From positions 1 to 27,545 of the forward strand of contig CAYHDN010000005.1 in the NCBI GenBank assembly GCA_964355425.1: DNA of 27,545 bases, written 5' to 3'. This DNA comes from CAYHDN01 sp964355425 (GTDB lineage: Bacteria; Patescibacteriota; UBA1384; XYA2-FULL-43-10; CAINNR01). Numbering within the stretch: the first letter of the stretch is position 1; every line of letters begins with the position of its first letter. The translations under genes and the position numbers were made by a program. This document shows, in pieces, positions 20,417-27,545 of this stretch. The notes under the pieces are model-generated. The model ran no database searches. It was not told the DNA's origin and saw nothing but the letters and a program-made list of their open reading frames with translations.

Positions 20417-21043
20417 TTATTTGTATTTCTTTCTTCCTTCTAATGACCGAGATAATGTAATCTCGTCGGCGTATTCCAGGTCTCCGCCAACCGGTAAGCC
20501 TCTGGCTATTCGGGTAATCTCAATACTGGAATTGTTCCTGCCTGCCGGCAGGCAGGTTTTTTCAATTTGAGATTTTATATACGTCGCAGTAGCCTCGCCT
20601 TCAAGCGATGGATTTGTCGCAAGAATTACTTCTTTAATTTTAGGATTATTTTTTAACCTGTCAAGTAGCTCGGCAATTCGTAAATTCTCCGGGCCAATTC
20701 CGTCAATCGGTGAGATTGCTCCGCCAAGTACATGATATAGGCCACTGAAAGCTCTGGTTTTTTCTAGGGCCACAATATCTAGTGGTTCCTCGACAACAGC
20801 CAAAATCTTGCCGTTTCTTTCGTTATTGGAACAAATTTCACAAATATCCACATCTGTAATGGAAAAACACTCGCTACAATATTTTATATTCGCCATGAGC
20901 TCGCTTACGGCTGATCCGAAAGCCAAAACTTCAGTTTTTGGCTTTTTCAATAAATAAAAAACCAGCCGCGCCGCAGTCTTCGGCCCGATCCCCGGCAATT
21001 TCGAAAATTCATCAATTAAATTCTGAACCGGCTTTGGAAGCAT
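20417..21043 (-). CDS. recR: Recombination mediator RecR
   Basis: Acts with RecF/RecO in loading RecA at gaps. Starting at MLPKPVQNLIDEFSKLPGIGPKTAARLVFYLL (helix-hairpin-helix), the 208-residue protein has the four-Cys zinc finger (YCSECFSITDVDICEICSN), the Toprim segment (ILAVVEEPLDIVALEKT, YHVLGGAISPIDGIGPENL) and the C-terminal TRIARGLPVGGDLEYADEITL. The start at 21043 matches the family; an upstream frame would read through the opposite-strand promoter. A perfect 20-bp palindrome inserts CLPAGR before NNSSIEITRIARG. A TATATA lies 9 nt before the ATG, so the leader is very short. Confidence 0.95.
   Translation of the reverse strand: MLPKPVQNLIDEFSKLPGIGPKTAARLVFYLLKKPKTEVLAFGSAVSELMANIKYCSECFSITDVDICEICSNNERNGKILAVVEEPLDIVALEKTRAFSGLYHVLGGAISPIDGIGPENLRIAELLDRLKNNPKIKEVILATNPSLEGEATATYIKSQIEKTCLPAGRNNSSIEITRIARGLPVGGDLEYADEITLSRSLEGRKKYK
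20537..20556. repeat. Perfect 20-bp palindrome inside recR
   Basis: CCTGCCTGCC followed by its exact complement GGCAGGCAGG. Encodes TCLPAGR in frame at a surface-loop position before the last conserved block. Confidence 0.75.
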
Positions 21044-21071
21044 TGACTTTTTTATATAAATAGTGTATGAT
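21043..21071 (+). promoter_or_regulatory. Promoter of the small GC-rich gene, overlapping the recR start
   Basis: TTGACT (21043-21048), 17 nt, TATGAT (21066-21071). The -35 begins at the recR start codon on the opposite strand. Confidence 0.75.
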
Positions 21072-21118
21072 TGTATCATCACTTAGAGTCGAGGTGCATA
21101 ACGCTTACTAAGGCGCAG

Positions 21119-21295
21119 TTGTTGGCAGCGCTGAAAGCCCAGACGATGGTTGTCCAGACATACAGCAACCTTATCACCAAGATGGAAGACGCCGGCGTGT
21201 TGAATGACGCGGCAATGGCGATACTGAGAGAGTCTGAGCAAGATATCGCCTCTTTCCGTGCCGAGGGGTTCGATGATATCATTGACCAGCTTTGA
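21119..21295 (+). CDS. Small helical protein of unknown function, GC-rich island
   Basis: I do not recognise this protein of about 58 residues. The frame ends QDIASFRAEGFDDIIDQL and is almost entirely helical (LLAALKAQTMVVQTYSNLIT, KMEDAGVLNDAAMAILRESE). The start is unclear: an in-frame TTG at 21071 lies at the -10 box and cannot be used; no ATG or GTG is in frame before Met codons deep in the protein. I chose TTG at 21119, with AAGG 5 nt upstream. The residues just before (ITLTKAQ) look protein-like, and GAGGTG at 21091 would fit a non-standard start near 21101-21104. It is the only plus-strand gene between recR and topA, with its own promoter and terminator. Confidence 0.6.
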   Translation: MLAALKAQTMVVQTYSNLITKMEDAGVLNDAAMAILRESEQDIASFRAEGFDDIIDQL

Positions 21296-21304
21296 AACAT
21301 ACAC

Positions 21305-21340
21305 GCGCACGACCTCACCAGGTACGGCGGGCTTTTTTTT
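21305..21340 (+). terminator. Terminator of the small GC-rich gene
   Basis: CGC-a-CGACCT / AGGT-a-CG-GCG stem with two bulges, followed by GGC and eight T. The T tract overlaps the topA stop codon on the other strand. Confidence 0.65.
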
Positions 21341-23570
21341 ATTCTTTGTCTGATTTTTCCTCGACTTCTTGCGGACTTTCATTATTGACATCTTCCGCTG
21401 ATTTTTTCGCGTCTGATTCGCGTTTTTCCGCCCTCGGATCCTGCCAGCTGGCAAATTTACATTTCGGGTAACGGGAACAGCCCCAGAAGACCCGGCCTTT
21501 TTTCGTCCGGCGCTCTACTACCGTGCCATCGTCACAATCTGGGCATTTCATCGTCTTACCGCTGACGATCGTTTTAGTATTTTTACATTTTGGATAATTT
21601 TCACAGGCCAAAAACTTTCCAAAACGGCCCTCCTTGACAATCATTTTGCCTTTGCACTTGTCGCATTTTTCGCCTTCAACTTCGGAAAGCTTCTCAACTT
21701 CGCCATTTTCATGGATAACTGAAGCTTTCTTGTCCTCCTTTGTTTCTAGTGGCCGGGAGTATTTACACTCGGGATAATTCGAACAAGCGATAAATTTACC
21801 GAATTTGCCAAAGCGCTCAACCAGCGGCTTTTTACACTCCGGACACTTCTCGCCAATTTCCTTTACTGGTGCAATATCTTTTTTATCCAGCTCTTTATTT
21901 TTTTCCTTTAGATTATCGGCAAATGGAAGATAAAACTCGTCAATCACCTTGGGCCACTCCATTTTTCCCTCGGCAATGTCGTCAAATTCATCTTCCATCT
22001 TGGCGGTGAATTTATAATCAACGACAACTGGAAAATGTTCAACCAGAAGATCATTAACAATTTCAGCGATCTCTTCAGGGAAAAAGCGCTTCTCTTCCAA
22101 ACGAACATAGCCGCGGTCCTGAATTGTTGACATTGTCGGTGCATAGGTTGAAGGCCGACCGATATCCAAGCTCTCCAGTTTTTTCACCAAGGTCGCTTCT
22201 GAATAGCGCTTTGGCGGCTCGGTAAATTTTTGCGTTTTTTCGAATTGATGAAAATCGAGCACTTCATCTTTTGTCAGCTCTGGGATTGTAATTTTTTCCT
22301 CTTCGGTCTCGTCGTCACTGCCTTCGGTATATACCTTAATAAAGCCGTCAAATTTAATACTCTCTCCTCTGGCCAAGAAAACCAATTTTTCTTTGATCGC
22401 GGCCAAAATTCTGGCTTCAATCACTTCAATCAGTGCTTCTGCCATTTGCGAAGCAACAGTCCGTTTCCAAATTAAATCATAGAGCCGCTGTTCCCGCGAA
22501 TCACTAGACGCGTCTCGCTCGTTAAAATGAGTCGGGCGGATTGCTTCATGAGCTTCCTGCGCCCGCTTTGATTTGGTTTGATATTTCTGGGCGGAAACCG
22601 GCAAATATTTTTTGCCAAATTCGGACTCGATTGTTTTTCTGATTGCTGTTATTGCTGAAGTTGAAAGATTCGTTGAATCGGTTCGCATATAGCTTATTTT
22701 CCCCGCTTCATAGAGCCTCTGGGCCAGCGACATCGTCTGTTTAGCCGAAAAACCCAGCTTTCTTGAGGCTTCCATCTGTAGGGTTGAGGTTGTAAACGGC
22801 GCTGACGGCTTGCGCACCAGATCATTTTTATCAACCGAGAGAACTTTATACTTGGCAGCGGCCAGGGCTTTTTCGATTTTTTTTGCCTCGGCTTCTTTTT
22901 TAATATCTAATTTCTTTATTGGTTTGCCATTCTCCTCAACAAGATAAGCCTTAAACTTTAGTTCATCTTTCTGTTTAGAGAGTAAAACCGCGACAATCCA
23001 ATACTCATCAGGTTTAAAAGCCTTGATCTCCCGTTCGCGCTCCACCACTAAACGGACTGCAACCGACTGAACACGGCCAGCGGAAAGTCCCGACTTTACT
23101 TTCTTCCACAATAGCGGCGAAAGTTTATAGCCAACCAATCTATCAAGTACCCGCCGCGCCTGTTGAGCATCAACCAAATTCATATCAATCTTTCGCGGAT
23201 GAGCGATCGCATTTTTTAGTGCCGTGTTGGTAATTTCCGAAAAAGTAATTCGCTTCACTTTTGGATCTTTGTCGTTTAATTTTAGCGCTTGCAGTAGGTG
23301 CCAAGAAATCGCCTCGCCTTCACGATCTAGATCAGTCGCCAGATAAATTTCCTTAGCTTTGTCCCACTCTTTTCGCAGTAATGTTATAGTTTTTTTCGAA
23401 TCGGTTGGAATTTCATAGGTCGGCTCGTAATTGTTCGCGACATCAACACCAAGCTCTTTTATTGGTAAATCACGAATATGTCCATAGGAGGCTAAAACTT
23501 TGAAATCCTTGCCTAAATATTTTTCAATCGTTTTTGCTTTCGCCGGTGATTCAACGATTACTAGATTCAT
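21339..23570 (-). CDS. topA: DNA topoisomerase I (type IA)
   Basis: Relaxes negative supercoils. The 743-residue protein has the Toprim domain (MNLVIVESPAKAKTIEKYLG; ATDLDREGE at 78-86), PRKIDMNLVDAQQARRVLDRLVGY, SAGRVQSVAVRL, and the active-site Tyr294 in ISYMRTDSTNLS. Three C-terminal zinc ribbons of the CxxC...CxxxxxC type follow (CPECKKPL...CSNYPECKY, CDKCKGKM...CENYPKCKN, CPDCDDGT...CSRYPKCKF), then an acidic tail. Length is normal. Its ATG overlaps the dprA stop (ATGA), with GGAG at the end of dprA as ribosome site, so the two are translationally coupled. Confidence 0.97.
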   Translation of the reverse strand: MNLVIVESPAKAKTIEKYLGKDFKVLASYGHIRDLPIKELGVDVANNYEPTYEIPTDSKKTITLLRKEWDKAKEIYLATDLDREGEAISWHLLQALKLNDKDPKVKRITFSEITNTALKNAIAHPRKIDMNLVDAQQARRVLDRLVGYKLSPLLWKKVKSGLSAGRVQSVAVRLVVEREREIKAFKPDEYWIVAVLLSKQKDELKFKAYLVEENGKPIKKLDIKKEAEAKKIEKALAAAKYKVLSVDKNDLVRKPSAPFTTSTLQMEASRKLGFSAKQTMSLAQRLYEAGKISYMRTDSTNLSTSAITAIRKTIESEFGKKYLPVSAQKYQTKSKRAQEAHEAIRPTHFNERDASSDSREQRLYDLIWKRTVASQMAEALIEVIEARILAAIKEKLVFLARGESIKFDGFIKVYTEGSDDETEEEKITIPELTKDEVLDFHQFEKTQKFTEPPKRYSEATLVKKLESLDIGRPSTYAPTMSTIQDRGYVRLEEKRFFPEEIAEIVNDLLVEHFPVVVDYKFTAKMEDEFDDIAEGKMEWPKVIDEFYLPFADNLKEKNKELDKKDIAPVKEIGEKCPECKKPLVERFGKFGKFIACSNYPECKYSRPLETKEDKKASVIHENGEVEKLSEVEGEKCDKCKGKMIVKEGRFGKFLACENYPKCKNTKTIVSGKTMKCPDCDDGTVVERRTKKGRVFWGCSRYPKCKFASWQDPRAEKRESDAKKSAEDVNNESPQEVEEKSDKE

Positions 23571-24679
23571 TTCGCTCCTTTATTTTGTTTTAATTTGCCC
23601 TTTAACTTAAAGCCTGTGTCAATTTTCTCTACTTTACCAGATATTTCTAAAACCGACATCAGTGAATTTATGGTCACAATATCTAGGCTAGTCTCTTTGG
23701 CGATTTTGTCAACTGGCAACGCCCCTTTTTCCAATAACGAAAAAATTAATTCCTCCTCTTTGTTTTGTGGCTCCAGTAGCAAATTTTCCGGACTAATTGA
23801 TTCAATGTTTAGCTCCGATAAAATGTCATCGGCAGAGGTGACCATTTTTGCGCCTTGTTTAATCAACGTATTTGTTCCTTCCGAGGCAAAATTATCGATG
23901 TTTCCCGGCACGGAAAAAACCTCGCGGCCATATTCGTTGGCCAGGCCGGCGGTGATTAGGGAGCCGGAATCATGCCTCGCTTCGATAATTAACGTTCCAA
24001 CAGAAAGTCCAGCAATAATCCTGTTGCGGAGAGGAAAATTTGATTTGTACGGCCGACTACCGGGCGGATACTCGGAAAGAATAAGTCCGCCGCTTTCAAG
24101 AATCCTTGCAGCCAGTTGATGATTGGCAGTCGGATAAATATTATCAACTCCAGAACCCAAGACCCCAATGGTATTGCCGCTATTTTCCAGCGTCAAATAA
24201 TGCGCCAAGCCGTCAACGCCCAAAGCCAATCCGGAAACGATCGTCATCTTAGCTGATACCAAGAGTGGAATAACACTTTCCAACACCGACTTGGAGTAGT
24301 AAGTGTGTTTCCGACTGCCGACGATGGCCAAACAAATGGAATCGAGTAGTTTTATGTTGCCTCGACAGTACAAAATTATCGGCGGATCATATATTTCTGC
24401 CAAGAGTTTCGGATACTCTTTGTCGCCCCAAAAGACCGGCTTAATCTTAAATTGAGTGTAAACTTTATTCTCAATTTTTCCGCTTCTGGCCTGAACAATT
24501 TTTTCCACACTTGTAGAATCGAAAAATTTAGCCAGATTTTTTTGACTATCAGTTAACACCTTTGAGACATCACTTTTGTAGTGATGAATTACTTTCAAAA
24601 GTGTCTTGGCACCAATATCTTCACTTTGGTCGAGTAGTAATAGCGCTTCTTTTTCTTTTTGTGATAAAGCTTTACTCAT
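23567..24679 (-). CDS. dprA: DNA-processing protein DprA
   Basis: Loads RecA onto incoming single-stranded DNA during natural transformation. Seen in the 370-residue product: a helical N-terminal part, PKLLAEIYDPPIILYCRGNI, the Rossmann core (LAIVGSRKHTYYSKS, TIVSGLALGVDGLAHYLTL, TIGVLGSGVDNIYP, ILSEYPPGSRPYKSNFPLRNRIIAGLS, IIEARHDSGSLITAGLANEYGREVFSVPGN) and a C-terminal winged helix (LLEKGALPVDKIAKETSLDIVTINSLMSVLEISGKVEK). Domain order and length are usual. With topA downstream it forms an operon common in many bacteria. Its presence fits an organism able to take up DNA, relevant to the GC-rich islands. Confidence 0.96.
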   Translation of the reverse strand: MSKALSQKEKEALLLLDQSEDIGAKTLLKVIHHYKSDVSKVLTDSQKNLAKFFDSTSVEKIVQARSGKIENKVYTQFKIKPVFWGDKEYPKLLAEIYDPPIILYCRGNIKLLDSICLAIVGSRKHTYYSKSVLESVIPLLVSAKMTIVSGLALGVDGLAHYLTLENSGNTIGVLGSGVDNIYPTANHQLAARILESGGLILSEYPPGSRPYKSNFPLRNRIIAGLSVGTLIIEARHDSGSLITAGLANEYGREVFSVPGNIDNFASEGTNTLIKQGAKMVTSADDILSELNIESISPENLLLEPQNKEEELIFSLLEKGALPVDKIAKETSLDIVTINSLMSVLEISGKVEKIDTGFKLKGKLKQNKGAK

Positions 24680-24700
24680 TTATTATGATGCTATTTTTTT

Positions 24701-24717
24701 GCTATATTAAATATAGC
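24701..24717. promoter_or_regulatory. Palindrome in the divergent dprA / small-gene promoter region
   Basis: GCTATAT-TAA-ATATAGC, 7-bp arms, in the middle of the 65-bp gap between the divergent starts at 24679 and 24745. It could be an operator or an overlapping pair of -10 elements. Confidence 0.45.
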
Positions 24718-24744
24718 TTAAATATGTATTTTTTAGGAGGCATC

Positions 24745-24927
24745 ATGAGAAAAAGTCCGGAAGTCGGATCGCAGTTGGATTTTAATGAATTCACTAAGCC
24801 AGAATCCACTAGGGGTCCACTAGAACAAAAGCCAATTCAGGCTCCTGCCGCCAATGAGCCAAAAAAGAAACCAGATTTCGACCCTTTCGGTAGAGAAGGC
24901 GGCCACGAAGACAAACGATACCTATAA
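24745..24927 (+). CDS. Small hydrophilic, probably disordered protein
   Basis: I do not recognise this 60-residue protein. The start ATG at 24745 has TAGGAGG 5 nt upstream; longer frames upstream would cross the promoter. The sequence begins MRKSPEVGSQLDFNEFTKPE and ends DPFGREGGHEDKRYL; it is rich in Pro, Lys, Glu and Asp with no hydrophobic core, so probably unfolded alone. It is divergent from dprA and ends at a strong terminator. The ribosome site and terminator make it a real gene; the role is unknown. Confidence 0.7.
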   Translation: MRKSPEVGSQLDFNEFTKPESTRGPLEQKPIQAPAANEPKKKPDFDPFGREGGHEDKRYL

Positions 24928-24933
24928 CCAGCT

Positions 24934-24968
24934 AAAAAATGCCCCGGTATTGAATCGGGGCATTTTTT
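24934..24968 (+). terminator. Terminator of the 60-residue protein gene
   Basis: AAAAAATGCCCCG/CGGGGCATTTTTT, 13-bp stem, 9-nt loop, T tract. Confidence 0.92.
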
Positions 24969-24970
24969 GT

Positions 24971-25000
24971 TTGACAAATTAATTTTTCTGGTATTATTAT
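24971..25000 (+). promoter_or_regulatory. Promoter of the GC-rich gene at 25030-25455
   Basis: TTGACA (24971-24976) directly after the preceding terminator; TATTAT at 24995-25000 (18-nt spacer) or 24992-24997 (15 nt). Confidence 0.7.
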
Positions 25001-25029
25001 AGTATATTCCACCCAGGGAGCGTGACCGC

Positions 25030-25455
25030 ATGATAACGGCATATCCACCCTTGCCAATCCCAGCTGGCGTCAAGCCTCAGCGAATGCCAGCCTACAACAT
25101 CTTTGGCTGGTTTGCTGATAGCAATCGCAGGGCCGGCGTCGCCTTTTCCGGCCACTTCCGAGTCGACCCAACGACAGGTGAGATCGAAGGTCAGATGGTC
25201 GACATCTACGGCGAGTCGGAAATCGCCGGTGTGATGACGACGTCAGAGTTGCGCTTCGGCAAGAAGTACTGTAGGCTCAATCGCAGCGCAGAAGAGCAAC
25301 GTGATCGAGAACCCGATTACAGCTACCTCTTCTCTCTCGACGGTGACGAGTGGATCGGTGGTTGCGGATCAGGCACAGCGCATGGTCCGTACCAGGCAGC
25401 CTGTGTGATCACGCTTGTCTGCGAAGACGCTTCGCTAATGGTCTGGCGCCGATGA
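25030..25455 (+). CDS. GC-rich gene, 141-residue beta-rich protein of unknown function
   Basis: I do not recognise this protein. ATG at 25030 has GGGAG 9 nt upstream and the frame ends with TGA. It has no signal peptide. The sequence alternates short strands and turns (YNIFGWFADSNRRAGVAFSG, FRVDPTTGEIEGQMVDIYGE, IAGVMTTSELRFGKKYCRLN, YSYLFSLDGDEWIGGCGSGT, YQAACVITLVCEDASLMVW), like a small beta barrel or sandwich; four Cys are present. Composition and codon use match the other islands and not mfd or dprA. Convergent with mfd, with its own promoter and terminator. Confidence 0.8.
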   Translation: MITAYPPLPIPAGVKPQRMPAYNIFGWFADSNRRAGVAFSGHFRVDPTTGEIEGQMVDIYGESEIAGVMTTSELRFGKKYCRLNRSAEEQRDREPDYSYLFSLDGDEWIGGCGSGTAHGPYQAACVITLVCEDASLMVWRR

Positions 25456-25477
25456 AAGTCTGATCCCTTCCGAACAC

Positions 25478-25508
25478 ATCACCTCCCTACGGGGCGGTGT
25501 TTTTTTTA
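25478..25508 (+). terminator. Terminator of the 25030-25455 gene
   Basis: CACC-t-CCC-TACG-GGG-c-GGTG followed by eight T. It ends close to the mfd stop codon on the other strand. Confidence 0.8.
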
Positions 25509-25517
25509 TTTTGCCAT

Positions 25518-27362
25518 TTACGCTTGATTCTTTAATTTCTCGACTGCTTGATTTAATAGTTTTGTGTAGAGAACTAAGCCCAACTCCTCCATATTTCCAT
25601 GCTGTTGGCGGCCGAGAATATTTCCTCCCCCGCGGATCTCTAAATCGGAATAAGCAATATCGAAACCGCTGCCTAGGTCGGTTTTTTCTGTTAGCGCTTG
25701 GAGTCTTTTGTAGGCATTTCCAACTAAATTTTTTTTGAAAGTAAAATAAGCGAAGGCCTGATTCTTGCCGCGGCCGATCCGTCCGCGGATCTGATAAAGT
25801 TGCGACAGGCCAAAATTATCTGCATCCTCAACGATTAAAGTGTTAACCGTCGGAATATCTAAACCATTTTCAATAATCGTCGAACAAAATAGAATATCAA
25901 TCTTGCCGGTAGCAAAATTTGCCATTGTACTTGCCAATTTTTCTTCCGGCATTTGACCATGAGCAATGGCAATTTTGGCTTTCGGAAACAACCGCTGAAA
26001 TTCGGCTGTCCTAGCTTGAATTGTTTTAATGTCATTGTGGAGAAAATATATTTGTCCGCCGCGAATCAGTTCTTTTAAAATATACCCAACAATTTTTTCA
26101 GTTTGATATTTTTCAACTTTTGTTTTGATAGCGATTCTGCCGGCCGGCGGCGTCACAATTTTCGAAATCTGCCGAATTCCCGACAATGCTACAAACAAAG
26201 TCCGGGGGATTGGTGTTGCCGAAAGCGACAAAATATCAATATCGTTTTTCAATCCTTTAAATTTTTCCTTGTCTTTGACTCCAAATCTTTGCTCTTCATC
26301 GATTATTAAAAGCCCGAGATTTTTAAATTTAATATCGTGTTTTAATAATCGGTGTGTGCCAATAATCAAGTCAATTTTTCCAAGATGCAAGTCTATAATA
26401 ATATTTTTTTGCTCGACAGCACTGACAAATCGTGAAAGTTCTGCAACCCTGATTGGAAAATCTGCCAAACGCTCGGAAATGGTAACAAAGTGCTGACGGG
26501 ACAAAATCGTGGTAGGCGCTAAAATCGCCACCTGCCCACCATTTTCAATTACTTGCGCCGCCGCCCGAACGGCAACTTCAGTCTTGCCAAATCCGACGTC
26601 GCCAACTAATAGCCGGTCCATCGGTATACCTTTTTCCAAATCAGAATATATTTCAGCAATCGCTGTTTCTTGATCGGGAGTTTCACTGTGAATAAAAGTA
26701 TTTTTCAATTTTTCATCCCAGTCATAATCAATTTTATATTTTGGCCGCTTGATAATTTCCCGCTTTGCATAAACTTCTAGAAGCTCTTTGGCCAAAGCAA
26801 AAATATTTTCTTCAATTTTCTTTCTCGATTTTTCCCAAACAACCGAACCAAGACGAGACAATCGCGGCGCTTTGCGACTGACACCAAGATACTTCGAAAT
26901 TTTTTCAATCATTTTGGGCGGTAAAAAAAGATTATCGCCATTGGCATATTCGATGGCAAAAAATTCCTTTTCTTGGCCAGCAATCTTTTTTAAAATTCTC
27001 CCGCGGTATATTCCAATACCATGATTGATGTGAACAATTAAGTCGCCGTATTTTATTTGATTACCGTCCGTTTCAATTGTATTGTTTGGAATTTCAATTT
27101 CTGATAACTGATTGATTTTTTTCTTTAAAACCAAATCAAAAGTGTAAATTTTATCAATCTGATTGCCAAAAAAATCAATTGTAACCGGATTTTGATTTGC
27201 CACAGAATAAACTTTTAACAAACCTCCGGCAACAGTAAACTGACTAAAATTATCCATATGCTCCACTCGTTTATAACCAAAGTTATGAAGTTGTATGATG
27301 ACCTCATCAAATTTGATTTTCTCTTCAACAGATAATTTTAACTTCTGAGATTTGGTTGACAT
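25518..27362 (-). CDS. mfd: Reduced transcription-repair coupling factor (Mfd-like)
   Basis: Mfd pushes stalled RNA polymerase off DNA and recruits UvrA. This protein has 614 residues against about 1100-1200 normally. Visible parts: a short remnant of the UvrB-like module (FGYKRVEHMDNFSQFTVAGGLLKVYSV, about 28-76), the RNA-polymerase-interacting domain (YGDLIVHINHGIGIYRGRIL...EFFAIEYANGDNLFLPPKMI, 105-160), and both helicase lobes: GDVGFGKT (254-261), IGTHRLL, DEEQRFGV (355-362), SATPIPRT, VEDADNFGLSQLYQIRGRIGRG. It stops after LGRQQHGNMEELGLVLYTKLLNQA, so the C-terminal regulatory domain is missing, as is most of the UvrA-binding N-terminus. The frame is intact and the start ATG (MSTKSQKLKL) lies just after the upstream non-coding region, so this looks like a shortened gene, unless an upstream fragment lies outside the window. 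RecG was considered but the polymerase-binding domain favours Mfd. Confidence 0.88.
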   Translation of the reverse strand: MSTKSQKLKLSVEEKIKFDEVIIQLHNFGYKRVEHMDNFSQFTVAGGLLKVYSVANQNPVTIDFFGNQIDKIYTFDLVLKKKINQLSEIEIPNNTIETDGNQIKYGDLIVHINHGIGIYRGRILKKIAGQEKEFFAIEYANGDNLFLPPKMIEKISKYLGVSRKAPRLSRLGSVVWEKSRKKIEENIFALAKELLEVYAKREIIKRPKYKIDYDWDEKLKNTFIHSETPDQETAIAEIYSDLEKGIPMDRLLVGDVGFGKTEVAVRAAAQVIENGGQVAILAPTTILSRQHFVTISERLADFPIRVAELSRFVSAVEQKNIIIDLHLGKIDLIIGTHRLLKHDIKFKNLGLLIIDEEQRFGVKDKEKFKGLKNDIDILSLSATPIPRTLFVALSGIRQISKIVTPPAGRIAIKTKVEKYQTEKIVGYILKELIRGGQIYFLHNDIKTIQARTAEFQRLFPKAKIAIAHGQMPEEKLASTMANFATGKIDILFCSTIIENGLDIPTVNTLIVEDADNFGLSQLYQIRGRIGRGKNQAFAYFTFKKNLVGNAYKRLQALTEKTDLGSGFDIAYSDLEIRGGGNILGRQQHGNMEELGLVLYTKLLNQAVEKLKNQA

Positions 27363-27399
27363 TTTATTGATAATTTTGCTATTCTTTAAATAGAGTTTT

Positions 27400-27484
27400 T
27401 TGCGTCTAATTTGCTATCTACGTACCCAGAAAGCCTTTGCCCCTCCTTTGGCTTATCGAGTCGTGGATAGCAAAATGGATGCAA
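27400..27484. repeat. Long imperfect hairpin upstream of mfd
   Basis: TTGCGTC..AATTTGCTATCTACG (27400-27422) pairs with CGTGGATAGCAAAAT..GGATGCAA (27462-27484), with an inner AAGCC/GGCTT stem. It could be a leader RNA of mfd or a mobile repeat. I see no gene in 27363-27545. Confidence 0.5.
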
Positions 27485-27512
27485 TTTTTTTTACTCGACT
27501 AACTATTCTAAC

Positions 27513-27544
27513 AAAAATCTCCCCAATTTCATAGGGAGATTTTT
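27513..27544. terminator. Bidirectional terminator at the right edge
   Basis: AAAAATCTCCC/GGGAGATTTTT, 11-bp stem with T tracts on both strands. It probably ends a gene lying to the right of the window. Confidence 0.8.
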
Positions 27545-27545
27545 G

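Noticed and set aside
1..25510. Integron gene cassettes
   Set aside because: No integrase and no attC-like pairs (RYYYAAC/GTTRRRY) were seen next to the GC-rich islands, and islands are dispersed and in both orientations with their own promoters.
1..27545. Recoded TGA (code 25) as in some CPR lineages
   Set aside because: An RF2 gene is present and TGA ends several genes, for example dprA and the 25030-25455 gene, while core proteins show no internal TGA.

Overview
The window looks like a chromosomal segment of a small, low-GC bacterium of the Candidate Phyla Radiation (Patescibacteria); I cannot name the class. Reasons: AT-rich housekeeping genes packed on one strand, an Mfd reduced to 614 residues, -10 boxes sitting 6 nt from the start codon of several core genes, and several families of short palindromic repeats that occur both between genes and in frame inside essential genes. 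A release factor 2 gene and in-frame TGA stops indicate the standard bacterial code.

Layout, mostly on the minus strand and so transcribed from right to left. 27.4-23.6 kb: reduced mfd, then dprA-topA (overlapping). 21.0-18.7 kb: recR, a small zinc-ribbon protein, cysS. 17.8-16.8 kb: dusB. 14.3-10.7 kb: two tandem DUF11-type surface proteins sharing an N-terminal domain, one with an LPRTG sorting signal. 9.5-5.9 kb: a PaaX-like regulator between two 44-bp palindromes, prfB, a HELSH membrane protein coupled to a YbaB/EbfC gene, and pth. 5.9-1.6 kb: rplA, a small membrane protein, the L10 leader, rplJ-rplL, tgt and a disordered small protein.

Between these core genes lie seven islands of plainly different composition (GC-rich, GGC/GCC/CTC/CGC codons): 1-1140, 9.69-10.56 kb, 14.40-16.73 kb, 17.87-18.62 kb, 21.04-21.34 kb and 24.97-25.51 kb, with the 14.4-16.7 kb island holding two genes. 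Most carry a near-consensus promoter (TTGACA-like, 17 nt, TATAAT-like), often a structured leader, usually a strong Shine-Dalgarno and a hairpin terminator, and encode proteins I do not recognise. Two of the encoded proteins share a secreted N-terminal segment. The island at 17.87-18.62 kb is the most unusual: about 720 nt with an 11-codon ORF overlapping a 41-residue Gly-rich peptide ORF, followed by about 430 nt of dense hairpins including a possible pseudoknot.

Functionally the core genes cover translation (rplA, rplJ, rplL, prfB, cysS, tgt, dusB, pth), DNA repair and uptake (recR, dprA, topA, mfd) and cell surface (DUF11 proteins). The islands look like self-contained expression units dropped into intergenic sites; their role is unknown.
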